From the NCBI GenBank assembly GCA_023431385.1, contig JAEYWA010000066.1, forward strand, positions 1-19,153: DNA of 19,153 bases, read 5' to 3'. The DNA comes from Bacillota bacterium. Its GTDB lineage: Bacteria > Bacillota > Clostridia > Acetivibrionales > DSM-1351. The translations under genes were made by a program, and so were the position numbers. Numbering within the stretch: the first letter of the stretch is position 1; the number at the start of each line of letters is the position of its first letter. Shown one piece after another: positions 1 to 8,108 of this stretch. The notes beneath the pieces are model-generated. The model saw only the letters and a list, made by a program, of their open reading frames with translations, had not been told where the DNA came from and searched no databases.

Positions 1-617
1 TCAATGTAATTATCAACCTTTGCATAGGGGCTGTCAGCAACTATCCCAAGTATACTGTCCCGGTAGGGTGATTTATTTATAGCAGAGAGACATGAAGAGG
101 CTCCAGTTGAAAAACCCATCAGTATTATCTTTTCGGTTTCCTGCTGCTTCAGATATTTAATGGCAGTCAGTACATCAGTTGTTTCATTTTTTCCGAAAGT
201 AGACATGGAACCGGCGGAGTTTCCTGAACCCCTCAAATCTATTGTTAATACGTTCAAGCCTTTATTATTTAATCTTCGGATTAATTTAAAGGTTTCTTCA
301 TCAAACTGAAGTCTGTTCCTGCCATGGCTGTGTACCATAAGCACCGTGGTTTTTGAGCCTATTGATGGAAAGAACCATCCATTAATCTTTTCCTTCGATT
401 CACTGCAGTAAAAGCTGATATTTTTATAATCTGGGGCTATGTTTGAAGAAATTTGCTTTGTTGTCAGCTTCCCTGGATGGGTTATTTTCCAGGCTGAAAC
501 AAAGGAAATAACCCCTATAGCCAGACAAACGAGTACAAGTATATATATAAGAGCGACAAACAGGTTTTTAGGTAAAACACTCTTTCGCTCTGCATACGCA
601 ATGGGTTTAAGCTGCAT
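1..617 (-). CDS. Membrane-anchored alpha/beta hydrolase (C-terminus beyond the left edge)
   Basis: The reading frame starts at the ATG ending at 617 and stays open through base 1, giving 205 residues of an incomplete protein. A GGAGG sits seven bases before the ATG. Residues 18-42 form one hydrophobic segment after a basic N-terminus, so the enzyme is probably anchored with its catalytic domain outside the membrane. Family motifs are visible: HSHG at 96-99 (oxyanion-hole type HG), DLRGSG at 127-132, and the nucleophile elbow GFSTG at 168-172 with Ser170 as the likely nucleophile. The acid and histidine of the triad would lie beyond the window. This pattern fits the broad serine-hydrolase group related to BAAT/acyl-CoA thioester hydrolase and YqkD-like proteins. 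The substrate cannot be told. It has its own promoter and diverges from the radical SAM gene to its right. Confidence 0.88.
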   Translation of the reverse strand, partial: MQLKPIAYAERKSVLPKNLFVALIYILVLVCLAIGVISFVSAWKITHPGKLTTKQISSNIAPDYKNISFYCSESKEKINGWFFPSIGSKTTVLMVHSHGRNRLQFDEETFKLIRRLNNKGLNVLTIDLRGSGNSAGSMSTFGKNETTDVLTAIKYLKQQETEKIILMGFSTGASSCLSAINKSPYRDSILGIVADSPYAKVDNYI

Positions 618-640
618 TGGTTAAATCCTCCGAAAATTAC

Positions 641-656
641 TATTGACTAATCAATA
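641..656. promoter_or_regulatory. Inverted repeat just downstream of the hydrolase promoter
   Basis: TATTGA (641-646) and TCAATA (651-656) are perfect inverted arms around CTAA. They fall in the first bases of the predicted hydrolase transcript, a usual place for a repressor operator. No regulator gene is adjacent, so the binding protein is unknown. Confidence 0.4.
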
Positions 657-666
657 CTCAAGATTT

Positions 667-695
667 ATTATATTTTTATTTATTGGGAATGTAAA
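667..695 (-). promoter_or_regulatory. Promoter of the alpha/beta hydrolase gene
   Basis: Read on the minus strand, TTTACA (690-695) is followed by 17 bases and then TATAAT (667-672). This is a near-perfect sigma-A-type promoter. Transcription would start near 660, about 43 bases before the hydrolase ATG. Confidence 0.7.
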
Positions 696-709
696 TACAA
701 TATAGAATG

Positions 710-724
710 TTAAGATATTCTTAA
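710..724. promoter_or_regulatory. Inverted repeat upstream of the hydrolase -35
   Basis: TTAAGA (710-715), TAT, TCTTAA (719-724) form a 6-bp perfect inverted repeat, 15 bases upstream of the predicted -35. The position would suit an activator site, but AT-rich DNA gives such short repeats by chance quite often. Confidence 0.3.
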
Positions 725-939
725 GGGTTAGAACCCAACGCCCCAGCCAATGATAGGTAATATGGGAATATGTTCTTCTGATTGGTGCTATATAGGTGAT
801 GTTCAGGTACTATATAATAGGAACTATCGATCAGTAAGCATTGTATAAAGTTACCTTGATAAACAGGGAGATGTTATTAGGTTTAATACCGTGCTATCAT
901 TAAAAGCATTAATAAAAATAGTATTCAGGGAGACGTCGA

Positions 940-1830
940 ATGACAAAAACATGCAGTATATGTCCAAGACACTGTAATGTAGATAGAAAAGTTGAGACAG
1001 GCTATTGTGGCGTCCCGGAGCAGCCCAAAATATCCAAGGCCATCCTGCACATGTGGGAGGAACCATGCATCAGTGGGACAAGAGGGTCTGGTACAATATT
1101 TTTTTCAGGCTGTAATCTCAAGTGTATATATTGTCAGAACTATCATATTAGCCAGGAGAACTTTGGCAAATCAGTTTCACTGACAAGGCTCAATGAAATA
1201 ATTAAAGAGCTTGAAAGCAAGGGTGCACATAATATTAACCTTGTAAACCCTTCTCATTATACGGAGACTATATGTCAGGTTATCGGGGAGTTAAAAGCAA
1301 CCGGGGAACTCACAGTCCCTATTGTGTACAATTCAAATGGCTATGAAACGGTGAAGACCCTTAAAACTCTTGAGGGAGTAATAGACGTATATCTGCCGGA
1401 TTTGAAATATTCAACCGGAGAGGCTGCTTTTAAGTACTCAAAAGCAAAGGATTATCCCGAAATCAGTAAAAAAGCCGTTCTGGAGATGTACCGCCAGGTT
1501 GGAAGCCCTGTTTTGGATAAGGACGGGATAATCCGTAAGGGTTTGATAATCAGGCACCTCATTCTTCCTGGTCACACAAAAGAAAGCTTAAACGTGCTTG
1601 ATTGGATCAGTAATAATCTGCCAAAAAGTGTGTATGTATCCTTAATGAGTCAATATACACCTTTTTACGCTGCTGAAAAGTATCCTGAAATCAATAGGCC
1701 TATAACAAGAAAAGAGTACGAGAAAGTTGTAAACCATCTTTATAGGTTGGGAATTGAGGAGGGCTATGTTCAGGAGCGGCAATCAGCTGATGTCCAGTAT
1801 ATACCTGACTTTAATCTTGAGGGGGTATAG
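940..1830 (+). CDS. PflA/PflX-like radical SAM protein
   Basis: A 296-residue protein starting at ATG 940 behind CAGGGAG. The radical SAM cysteine triad is C58-x3-C62-x2-C65 (GCNLKCIYC), which binds the 4Fe-4S cluster that cleaves S-adenosylmethionine. An extra N-terminal cysteine set is C5, C8, C12 and C23, in the CxxCPRxC...GYCG arrangement typical of the COG1313 group, often annotated PflX or pyruvate formate-lyase activating enzyme-related protein. Length is normal for that group. True PflA has no such N-terminal cysteine set, so glycyl-radical activation is not proven; the target of COG1313 proteins is uncertain. No glycyl radical enzyme is encoded nearby. The gene looks monocistronic: the next gene starts 403 bases later behind its own promoter. 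Confidence 0.88.
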   Translation: MTKTCSICPRHCNVDRKVETGYCGVPEQPKISKAILHMWEEPCISGTRGSGTIFFSGCNLKCIYCQNYHISQENFGKSVSLTRLNEIIKELESKGAHNINLVNPSHYTETICQVIGELKATGELTVPIVYNSNGYETVKTLKTLEGVIDVYLPDLKYSTGEAAFKYSKAKDYPEISKKAVLEMYRQVGSPVLDKDGIIRKGLIIRHLILPGHTKESLNVLDWISNNLPKSVYVSLMSQYTPFYAAEKYPEINRPITRKEYEKVVNHLYRLGIEEGYVQERQSADVQYIPDFNLEGV

Positions 1831-1901
1831 CCTGACAATGATTATTAAGTTCATATATCCAGCATAGTTTACTAAAAAATAAGAAAATTTAAAAATAACT
1901 G

Positions 1902-1930
1902 TTGCATTATGGAGTAAAATGGGTTATAAT
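1902..1930 (+). promoter_or_regulatory. Promoter of the Tad-like operon
   Basis: TTGCAT (1902-1907), a 17-base spacer and TATAAT (1925-1930) match the sigma-A consensus well. It is the best promoter in front of the kinase gene, with a start near 1937. Confidence 0.6.
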
Positions 1931-2067
1931 TTACATTACTAGAAATGTCTTACATATAAACCTTAATTTGATTTTTATCCAAATTGAGTTCAAGTCAAAG
2001 TCAGCTAGTGTATAATCTTATTAAAACTTATCACTAATCATTCATTTTTATCGCTATTGTATATCTT

Positions 2068-2099
2068 CACTTTTGGATAATTCCACTTTTATATAATTT
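2068..2099 (+). repeat. 16-base imperfect tandem duplication
   Basis: CACTTTTGGATAATTC (2068-2083) is followed directly by CACTTTTATATAATTT (2084-2099), matching at 13 of 16 positions. It lies in the leader of the kinase-headed operon. It could be a paired binding site or simple replication slippage in AT-rich DNA. Confidence 0.4.
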
Positions 2100-2233
2100 C
2101 CGATTTACATAGTCCCTTATATTTGTTTATTTTTTATTTACGATTTTTTCTGTTCTATACTTTCTTACTTAATTCTTTAAGGATTACAATTCAAAAGAAA
2201 ACTGATTTCATTTTATGCATGGAGGATTCAATC

Positions 2234-3895
2234 ATGCAGGATAATATCTTTTTCCAAAAATACAAATACATAAAATCACTTGGGAGCGGAGGCTGCGGAG
2301 AAGTATATCTGGCTGAAAATAAGGCACTGGGCAACTATTGGGCCATAAAGGAGATACCAAAGGATAGGACAACCTCTGTAAGCGGCTACATTGAACCTGA
2401 AGTGTTAAAACGATTGAACCACCCTGCTCTGCCTAGAATCTGCGATGTTTATGAGACAGAAGATAAAATCTATATAATTGAGGATTATATTGAAGGCGTA
2501 TGCCTAAAGCAAGAGCTGGAACAAAAGGTAAGATTTGAGGAGCATAAAGTAATTGAGTGGGGAATTCAGCTTTGCAGTGTACTTCGATATCTCCATGAGC
2601 AACAACCCGGCCCGATTATTTACGGAGATATGAAACCCCATAACATTATCTTAACAAAAGAGGGATTCATAAAACTGATTGATTTTGGTGTCTCTACTAT
2701 TTTAAATAACTCGGTAAAGGCAGACCTGAAAACATGTAATTTGGATGAAAATGAAAACCTGACTGAAAAAACCGAAAATATATATAAAACAGTCTTTATC
2801 GGTACAAAGGGATATTCGCCTCCGGAACAGTATTCCGGTGCACTCATAAGTCCGGGCACAGATATTTATTCCCTTGGAATCACTCTGATACAGCTTCTAT
2901 CAGGAATAGACCCTGTAAGCTTTCCTCATTCATATTATAGCGGGGAATACGAGGAATATATGTCATCGGGCTTGTACAAGATACTGAAAAAGTGCATTGA
3001 TATCAATCCCCAATATAGATATCAGGACGTAGCCCGGCTTATGAAGGAGTTAAATGAAATGAGCTTACATAACTCTAATCTTCCTAGTAAAGGGCTACAA
3101 GTGGCATCCCACGGACTAACCAGAATAATCGCTTTCTCAGGAATACGTGGAAGCGGGATTTCAACCATCACTGCTGCGGTGGCGGAGCAAATAGCAAAAG
3201 AAGCAAAAACAGTTTGTATAGTAGATTTAAGCAGCTCCGGAACCTTGGGAGAAAGCCTTGGCTTGAAAAAAGGAAACAATTCAGGGAATCCGAAAAAAAT
3301 TCACTCTCATCTCTACTATATAGATATTAATTATTTACATAACGTTGGTAAACAAATAATGTGTCCTGATGATCATACTGATCATTTAATACTTCATAAA
3401 CATTTCTCTCAGCTTCAGGATCAATTCTCTTACATCTTAATTGATGCTGAACTGTCAAAGCTCAAGATAATTGAGCGTTTTATCAATCACATCTTCCTGG
3501 TATGCGATATGAACCCGTATAGCATATCAATACTCGGAGACAGGTTTAAGGGAGGAATACTGACAACTGCATATGTCTCCGGGGTATCCTTCATTATCAA
3601 TAAATTCTATAAAGGAGAATTAAGCTCATACAATTTACTTCATGGTATTTTACTTAACGGTGAAAATGATGAGTATTTGGCTGAACTTATACCTTTATCC
3701 AAGCTTTATGAGGTACCGTATGATCAAAGGATATATATAAGATGGATGTACAGCTGCTTTGGTGAACCACTTAAATTGGGGAGCAAGCTATCTGAACGGT
3801 TTGAAACAGCTGTTTTAAATATTTCAGCAGCGATAGTGAAAACACCCAAACCAAAGCCGCGGGTACGGCTTAGGCAATTAATAGCGGGCCTTTAG
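2234..3895 (+). CDS. Ser/Thr protein kinase fused to MinD/CpaE-like ATPase domain
   Basis: The start is ATG 2234, 8 bases after GGAGG (2221-2225); an upstream in-frame ATG at 2123 has no such site. The product is 553 residues with no membrane span, so it is cytosolic, unlike PknB/PrkC. Residues about 10-275 are a Hanks-type kinase: glycine loop G17-S-G-G-C-G22, ATP lysine K39, probable helix-C glutamate E54, catalytic Y130-G-D132-M-K134-P-H-N137, and D150-F-G. The usual HRD is YGD, so this is a non-RD kinase with the catalytic Asp kept. Residues about 300-553 resemble a MinD/ParA-type fold: G303-IRGSGIST with a following ATPase-like strand ending in VD331. Both Walker A lysines of the MinD type appear replaced, so nucleotide hydrolysis is doubtful. 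It heads a Tad-like operon and probably links phosphorylation to assembly or localisation of that machine; this role is inferred. Confidence 0.85.
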   Translation: MQDNIFFQKYKYIKSLGSGGCGEVYLAENKALGNYWAIKEIPKDRTTSVSGYIEPEVLKRLNHPALPRICDVYETEDKIYIIEDYIEGVCLKQELEQKVRFEEHKVIEWGIQLCSVLRYLHEQQPGPIIYGDMKPHNIILTKEGFIKLIDFGVSTILNNSVKADLKTCNLDENENLTEKTENIYKTVFIGTKGYSPPEQYSGALISPGTDIYSLGITLIQLLSGIDPVSFPHSYYSGEYEEYMSSGLYKILKKCIDINPQYRYQDVARLMKELNEMSLHNSNLPSKGLQVASHGLTRIIAFSGIRGSGISTITAAVAEQIAKEAKTVCIVDLSSSGTLGESLGLKKGNNSGNPKKIHSHLYYIDINYLHNVGKQIMCPDDHTDHLILHKHFSQLQDQFSYILIDAELSKLKIIERFINHIFLVCDMNPYSISILGDRFKGGILTTAYVSGVSFIINKFYKGELSSYNLLHGILLNGENDEYLAELIPLSKLYEVPYDQRIYIRWMYSCFGEPLKLGSKLSERFETAVLNISAAIVKTPKPKPRVRLRQLIAGL

Positions 3896-3982
3896 AGGTT
3901 CTGTGTCTCTATAACAGGTTATTTCAATAGAAAGTGTATATTCATCCGAAACTACATAATATAAGCAATTTGGGAGGCAATA

Positions 3983-4621
3983 TTGAGTAAAAGAATAGTA
4001 ATAAAAACAACTCTGATCTGTGTTGGTATATTCTTAATAATTAACGCAGCTTTGCTGGAATATATCTTTAGAAAATATCCAATTGACACTGAGAAGTATG
4101 TTCCTGCTGTTATTGCCATATCGGACATTAAACCCGGAACAGTAATAGAACGTAAACATGTAAAAACAAAATTGATTCAGCAGTCGGCTTTAAATGAGTC
4201 TATGGAGACTGATATAAACAGCGTTATAGGTAAAAAGGCGATACAAGAAATAGCAAATCAGGATTACTTCAGAAATAATTGTTTGATACATAAAAACCAG
4301 TGGTTTAAGCCTGACGAAAGAATTATCGTACTTCCCGTAAGTATCGAGGAAAGGCTCGCTAATTTAATCAAGCGGGGCTCCTATATTGATATATTGTTAA
4401 AAAGTGATACCAGCCCGACGATTGAAGCTGTATTGAAGAAAGTAGAAGTTAAAGATATGCTGGATGAAAACGGAAATCCAATAGACAGTATGTCCGGGAT
4501 AAATTCCAAAACCGCTTATATGAAGCTGGTACTGGATGAGAAACAGAGACAGCGAGTATATACTTCTATGGTAAAAGGACAGTTTATTTACGAATTATAT
4601 TGTGATGAAACTCAGAACTAG
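3983..4621 (+). CDS. CpaB/RcpC-like SAF-domain protein of a Tad-like system
   Basis: The start is TTG 3983, five bases after GGGAGG (3972-3977). The 212-residue product has an N-terminal hydrophobic segment (about residues 6-26) followed by a SAF-like stretch: PAVIAISDIKPGTVIERKHVK, then a VIGKKAIQEIANQDYF segment. This is the layout of CpaB/RcpC, the periplasmic or extracytoplasmic Tad component, and of SAF-domain flagellar FlgA. The region after residue 110 (IIVLPVSIEERLANLIKRGSYIDIL) matches the conserved second part of CpaB. In a Gram-positive cell without a secretin, it would sit on the outer face of the membrane and may contact cell wall or pilus. It is the second gene of the operon and is shorter than many CpaB proteins. 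Confidence 0.8.
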   Translation: MSKRIVIKTTLICVGIFLIINAALLEYIFRKYPIDTEKYVPAVIAISDIKPGTVIERKHVKTKLIQQSALNESMETDINSVIGKKAIQEIANQDYFRNNCLIHKNQWFKPDERIIVLPVSIEERLANLIKRGSYIDILLKSDTSPTIEAVLKKVEVKDMLDENGNPIDSMSGINSKTAYMKLVLDEKQRQRVYTSMVKGQFIYELYCDETQN

Positions 4622-4631
4622 TATCAAAAAT

Positions 4632-4651
4632 TTTTACCGCTTGCGGTAAAA
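4632..4651. promoter_or_regulatory. Perfect intercistronic hairpin with CUUG-type loop
   Basis: TTTTACCGC (4632-4640), TT, GCGGTAAAA (4643-4651) make a 9-base inverted repeat, best drawn as eight base pairs closed by a CTTG tetraloop. It lies between the CpaB-like and TadZ-like genes. On the plus strand no T-run follows, so it is more likely an RNA processing or stability element than a terminator. On the minus strand it is followed by a short T-run. Confidence 0.6.
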
Positions 4652-4679
4652 GGCCATAATATGGCTCAGGGAGGTTAAT

Positions 4680-5510
4680 ATGGGTAAAATACTCGCTGTG
4701 TGGTCGGATTCCAGAAAATCCGGCAAATCTATTATTACATATATGCTTGCAAACCGGATGGTCCACAACAGGAAGCTAAAAGTTCTGGTATGCTGTCTTA
4801 ACTTCAAATACAGCTCATTATCAAGATTATTTGGAATAGAAGCATCTGCAACTGGACTGGAAGACCTGATAAATTACAAATTCTACGAGGGTATCGAGGA
4901 AGACATACTAAAAAGCTTAATACCAAGGTGCGGGGACATTTATTTTCTCGGAAGCAATAAAATGACAAATGGCTATGCTTTGAGAAATATTGAAAAGTAT
5001 GCGGAATTAATCGAAGAACTTAAAAACTTTTTTGATTTGATTATTGTAGATACCTCGTCAGAAAGTGAAAATGCTCTTACAAAAATGGTGCTTCATCAGG
5101 CTGAGATGCTTTTAAAGCTATATTGTCAGGATATTGAAAACCTTATAGCCGAGAAAACTGTTATGGAGGAGGACATTCCTTATAATCAGGAAAACGTGTA
5201 TTTAATTTCAAAGTACCGAAATATTTATCCAAAGAAATCGGACCTTAAGCGTACATTTGGGAATTGCAAATTATTTATCTTTGACTACTGCGAAACTCTT
5301 CAGGAAATGAAAAACCGGGACAGTCTCCATCTGTATCTGCAAAGGGAAACAGCCTGTAATAAATCTATTGGGAAATTGACTGATTACTTGCTGAAGTCAC
5401 TGGATCTATCAGAGGACACTGATATTGATGTAAGAAGTGTCGGCAGAAGCAGAGGACTTGAACGGTTTTTCAGAAGAGTTGGGAACACAGTAATAAGTAA
5501 GCACATTTGA
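4680..5510 (+). CDS. CpaE/TadZ-like MinD-family ATPase
   Basis: A 276-residue protein from ATG 4680, five bases after GGGAGG. The N-terminus has a MinD-like P-loop, W8-S-D-S-R-K13-S-G-K16-S17, which keeps both lysines of the deviant Walker A. The next strand, VLVCCLNFKYSSLSRLFGI, is where MinD proteins carry an Asp; here it is Asn. A Walker B-like strand reads LIIVDTSSES. In Tad systems the TadZ/CpaE protein is a polar or membrane landmark that places the motor. Position directly before the CpaF-like gene fits that role. It is the second MinD-like domain in the operon, the first being fused to the kinase. The C-terminal 70 residues are basic and not recognised. Confidence 0.8.
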   Translation: MGKILAVWSDSRKSGKSIITYMLANRMVHNRKLKVLVCCLNFKYSSLSRLFGIEASATGLEDLINYKFYEGIEEDILKSLIPRCGDIYFLGSNKMTNGYALRNIEKYAELIEELKNFFDLIIVDTSSESENALTKMVLHQAEMLLKLYCQDIENLIAEKTVMEEDIPYNQENVYLISKYRNIYPKKSDLKRTFGNCKLFIFDYCETLQEMKNRDSLHLYLQRETACNKSIGKLTDYLLKSLDLSEDTDIDVRSVGRSRGLERFFRRVGNTVISKHI

Positions 5511-5591
5511 TTAAAAGTGAGGAAACTTAGTACAGCTATTTATTCAACCCCTTTATACATTGTTAGAATTTGCAGGTGAAAGGAGAAAAGA

Positions 5592-7127
5592 GTGAGAATA
5601 CTTCAGAAAGTTTGTTTAAAGGAATTGATGAGTTATACTGAAGAGGAACTGAGAATAAATGGATTTAGTGGTATAAAAGAGGTACATGAAGGGGTGGCCG
5701 GATATATGGACGAAGTTCGGCAAACCCAAAAGCATCTTGCGGTAGATGGCAGTATTCAGGCCAGAGAATTCATACAAAATAGCATTTACTTTATATTGAT
5801 AGAAAAGGCAGACCTGATAAAGGCAGAAAATATAGACCAAATAATTCAAGAATATCACATAAACTATTATCAGAATATTTATATGGGTAAAGACAAAAAC
5901 AGAGCTGTGAAGGTTATCGATAGTGAAATAAGCAGCTACTTGGATAAATACTCCATAAACCCTCTCGATGATTTTGATATAAAGCTTCAAAAGCTGACCC
6001 AGATTATATATCAGGAAGTGTATGGGTATGGTATATTGGATGAACTTATATTTGATCCAATGTTAAATGAAATTGCATGTACCCGCAGAGATTATATATG
6101 GCTACAATACAATGGAATCAAGCGGCGTATTCCCAATCCTGACTATAAATTTAAAAATGAGGAGAGCTATAGGAAAGTGATTGAAAATCGCCTTACCTCC
6201 ACTGCAAAAGAAGAAATAAACGCCGGATATCCACTGGTGAATGCCATACTGAAAAATGGGGCCAGAGTAACAGCTCTCCGACCCCCGCTGTCAAAATATT
6301 ATGTTGTGAACGTCAGGCTATTTGCATCAAAGGCACAGCTGGTAAAGTACCGGAGTAAATTTGTTGAGGAACGTATAGCAAGGATTATAGAACTCCTGGC
6401 GGGAAAAGGAAGGCGGAATGTTGCAATTATTGGAGAACAAGGCTCGGGAAAAACAACAGCAGCTGACGAATTAATCATAAGACAGCTGGATCCCGACATA
6501 AGTATAGGACTTGCTGAGAATATTCACGAACTGAATATTTCAACCAACTATCCTGAAAAAAACATAGTGGAATTGCAGTATACAAAGGATTTTAAACCCT
6601 CTGATATCACAGAGATTTTCTTTAGGCTTAACAGGGATATTGTTATTTATGGAGAAGTAAGAAACTCCTATGAGGCCTTTGAAATGATAAAAGCCATGCT
6701 TCGGCAAGCCAGAGGAAGCCTTTTTACTTTTCACTCCTCAAGCACAAGGAGAATGATTCATGACCTTAGACAGCTTTTAATGCAGACCGGTTACTATACA
6801 GACTATAGAGAAGCACAATTTGATGTAGCAGACGCTGTTGATCTTGTAGTACATATTAAGCTTGACCGTCAAACAGGACAAAGATACGTATATAAAGTGG
6901 CAGAAGTTATTGCAGATGAAGAGAGCATGTCATTTCAGGTAAATGATCTATTTGTCTTCGACAAGGAGAAGGAAACATATTGGGTCAATAAAGAAGGTTT
7001 ATCAAGGGAGCAGCTGCTTTCCTGTATGGAATATGAAATGTCTGGGCCAGAAGTAGCGGAACTTAACAGGCTATTTCATATGGAGTTCGAAAGGCCTTCT
7101 GAAAAGGAGGATACATGTCAGACTTAA
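5592..7127 (+). CDS. CpaF/TadA-type secretion motor ATPase
   Basis: The start is GTG 5592, six bases after AGGAG. The product has 511 residues, the usual CpaF length. The C-terminal half carries the type II/IV secretion ATPase signature: Walker A G281-EQGSGKTT, a Walker B-type strand with DIVIYGEVR at about 349-357 (the GEVR form of the CpaF GEMR motif), and a His-box segment FTFHSSS around H381. The N-terminal 150 residues are helical and divergent, as in other CpaF proteins, followed by the conserved YGYGILDELIFDPMLNEI segment. CpaF hexamers hydrolyse ATP on the cytoplasmic side and drive pilus extrusion or secretion through the TadB/TadC platform. The gene overlaps the next by 13 bases, implying translational coupling. 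Confidence 0.92.
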   Translation: MRILQKVCLKELMSYTEEELRINGFSGIKEVHEGVAGYMDEVRQTQKHLAVDGSIQAREFIQNSIYFILIEKADLIKAENIDQIIQEYHINYYQNIYMGKDKNRAVKVIDSEISSYLDKYSINPLDDFDIKLQKLTQIIYQEVYGYGILDELIFDPMLNEIACTRRDYIWLQYNGIKRRIPNPDYKFKNEESYRKVIENRLTSTAKEEINAGYPLVNAILKNGARVTALRPPLSKYYVVNVRLFASKAQLVKYRSKFVEERIARIIELLAGKGRRNVAIIGEQGSGKTTAADELIIRQLDPDISIGLAENIHELNISTNYPEKNIVELQYTKDFKPSDITEIFFRLNRDIVIYGEVRNSYEAFEMIKAMLRQARGSLFTFHSSSTRRMIHDLRQLLMQTGYYTDYREAQFDVADAVDLVVHIKLDRQTGQRYVYKVAEVIADEESMSFQVNDLFVFDKEKETYWVNKEGLSREQLLSCMEYEMSGPEVAELNRLFHMEFERPSEKEDTCQT

Positions 7128-8095
7128 TTTATACACCTTTTGATATACCTCTTCAGGGCTTTGAATGGCTGGATCGCCTTATTAAATACAGGTTATACCT
7201 TACGCTGATACTACTGGGGCTACTGTTGATATTTACAGGAATGTATATTTCGGTGTATAAAAAATCAGTGATGATTAACTATAAAAAGCTCAAGACTGTC
7301 AGAATTGGTAAGCACATTAATGTACTCGGAATATTAATAAGCAGGCGGCCTCTTAAAATTCTTTCCTGTAAGCTGGAAAAATCTTTATCCTGTTTCATGT
7401 TGAAGGAAACGGTTCAACAAAAAATGGTGATAGTTCTTACTTTTCTACTCCCGGGGTTGGGAATACTTATGTATGCTCCACTGAATGCAATTATGAATCT
7501 CTGGTATACAAAGGCAGCAACTTTCCTACTTTGCCTAATGGTTCCATATTATATATTTACATTAGCGGCCGACTATATGAAATACAGTCTCAAATTAAAA
7601 ATCCCCGTTTTGATTGACAGTTTTAGAAGCTCCTTTATGCTCCACTATAGAATAAAGCCTGCATTATTGGATTGCAGCAAAAATTTAGACAGATCAATGA
7701 GCAGGATTATCTCAAGAGCCTCCGATTGCAGTGATTTGAATGAAAGCCTTTTCAGAATCAGAGATAGAATAAATGATACCTGGTTCAATATTTTTGTGCT
7801 TTTGCTCGTAAATTACCGGGAGAATGGTGGAGAACTTATGGCTCAGCTTTATAAGCTGAATAGGACCATTACCAGATACAACAATATTGAAAAAAAGAAA
7901 AACAAGAGACTCATATGGTATGAGGTTTTTACCGTAGCTGCAAGTATTCTGAGTCTCCCTGCTGTTTTGATTATTAATAAACTGATATTGGGGGTAAATG
8001 CGGGAGGGTTCTACGACGCAACTGCTTCTTTTGCTAAACTGGCGGCCTTTTCATTAGGTGCTTTACTGGTTGTCAGAATACTCAGAAGAATATAG
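7115..8095 (+). CDS. TadB-like membrane platform protein (T2SSF family)
   Basis: A 326-residue protein from ATG 7115, with AAGGAGG (7104-7110) lying inside the end of the CpaF-like gene. Hydrophobic segments are near residues 26-48, two around 105-150, and two near the C-terminus (about 270-325). Between them is a charged cytosolic region of about 110 residues containing the F-domain-like stretch IPVLIDSFRSSFMLHYRIKPAL and the NYRENGGEL motif, close to the conserved glycine-glycine turn of T2SSF proteins. TadB pairs with TadC to form the inner platform that the CpaF ATPase turns or pushes. The protein is divergent and the assignment rests on position, topology and these two stretches. Confidence 0.78.
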   Translation: MSDLIYTPFDIPLQGFEWLDRLIKYRLYLTLILLGLLLIFTGMYISVYKKSVMINYKKLKTVRIGKHINVLGILISRRPLKILSCKLEKSLSCFMLKETVQQKMVIVLTFLLPGLGILMYAPLNAIMNLWYTKAATFLLCLMVPYYIFTLAADYMKYSLKLKIPVLIDSFRSSFMLHYRIKPALLDCSKNLDRSMSRIISRASDCSDLNESLFRIRDRINDTWFNIFVLLLVNYRENGGELMAQLYKLNRTITRYNNIEKKKNKRLIWYEVFTVAASILSLPAVLIINKLILGVNAGGFYDATASFAKLAAFSLGALLVVRILRRI

Positions 8096-8108
8096 GGGAG
8101 GAAGAACC

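Larger units (their letters stand above)
618..939. other. Divergent intergenic region, hydrolase / radical SAM
   Basis: This 322-base gap holds the hydrolase promoter and the two inverted repeats listed separately. I see no further coding sequence. For the rightward gene, TTGATA (856-861) and several TATAAT-like words (around 813 and 884) exist but none pair with correct spacing, so its promoter remains unassigned. Confidence 0.6.
1831..2233. other. Intergenic region and long leader of the Tad-like operon
   Basis: This 403-base gap is very AT-rich. It carries the promoter at 1902-1930, a weak stem (AATTTG 1965-1970 with CAAATT 1980-1985), a second isolated TATAAT at 2011-2016 without a good -35, and a 16-base tandem duplication at 2068-2099. 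The transcript from the first promoter would have a leader of roughly 300 bases. A 37-codon in-frame extension upstream of the kinase start exists but lacks a ribosome site. No terminator for the radical SAM gene is obvious. Confidence 0.55.

Noticed and set aside
439..624. Small plus-strand frame of 61 codons
   Set aside because: It is antisense to the hydrolase N-terminus, has no ribosome site, and the minus frame has clear hydrolase motifs.
2123..2233. Upstream extension of the kinase by 37 residues
   Set aside because: GGAGG lies 8 bases before ATG 2234 and the extension is Phe/Leu-rich leader-region sequence without ribosome site.
5616..5990. Minus-strand frame of 124 codons
   Set aside because: It is antisense to the CpaF-like gene, which has full motor motifs; no start site or family similarity is seen.
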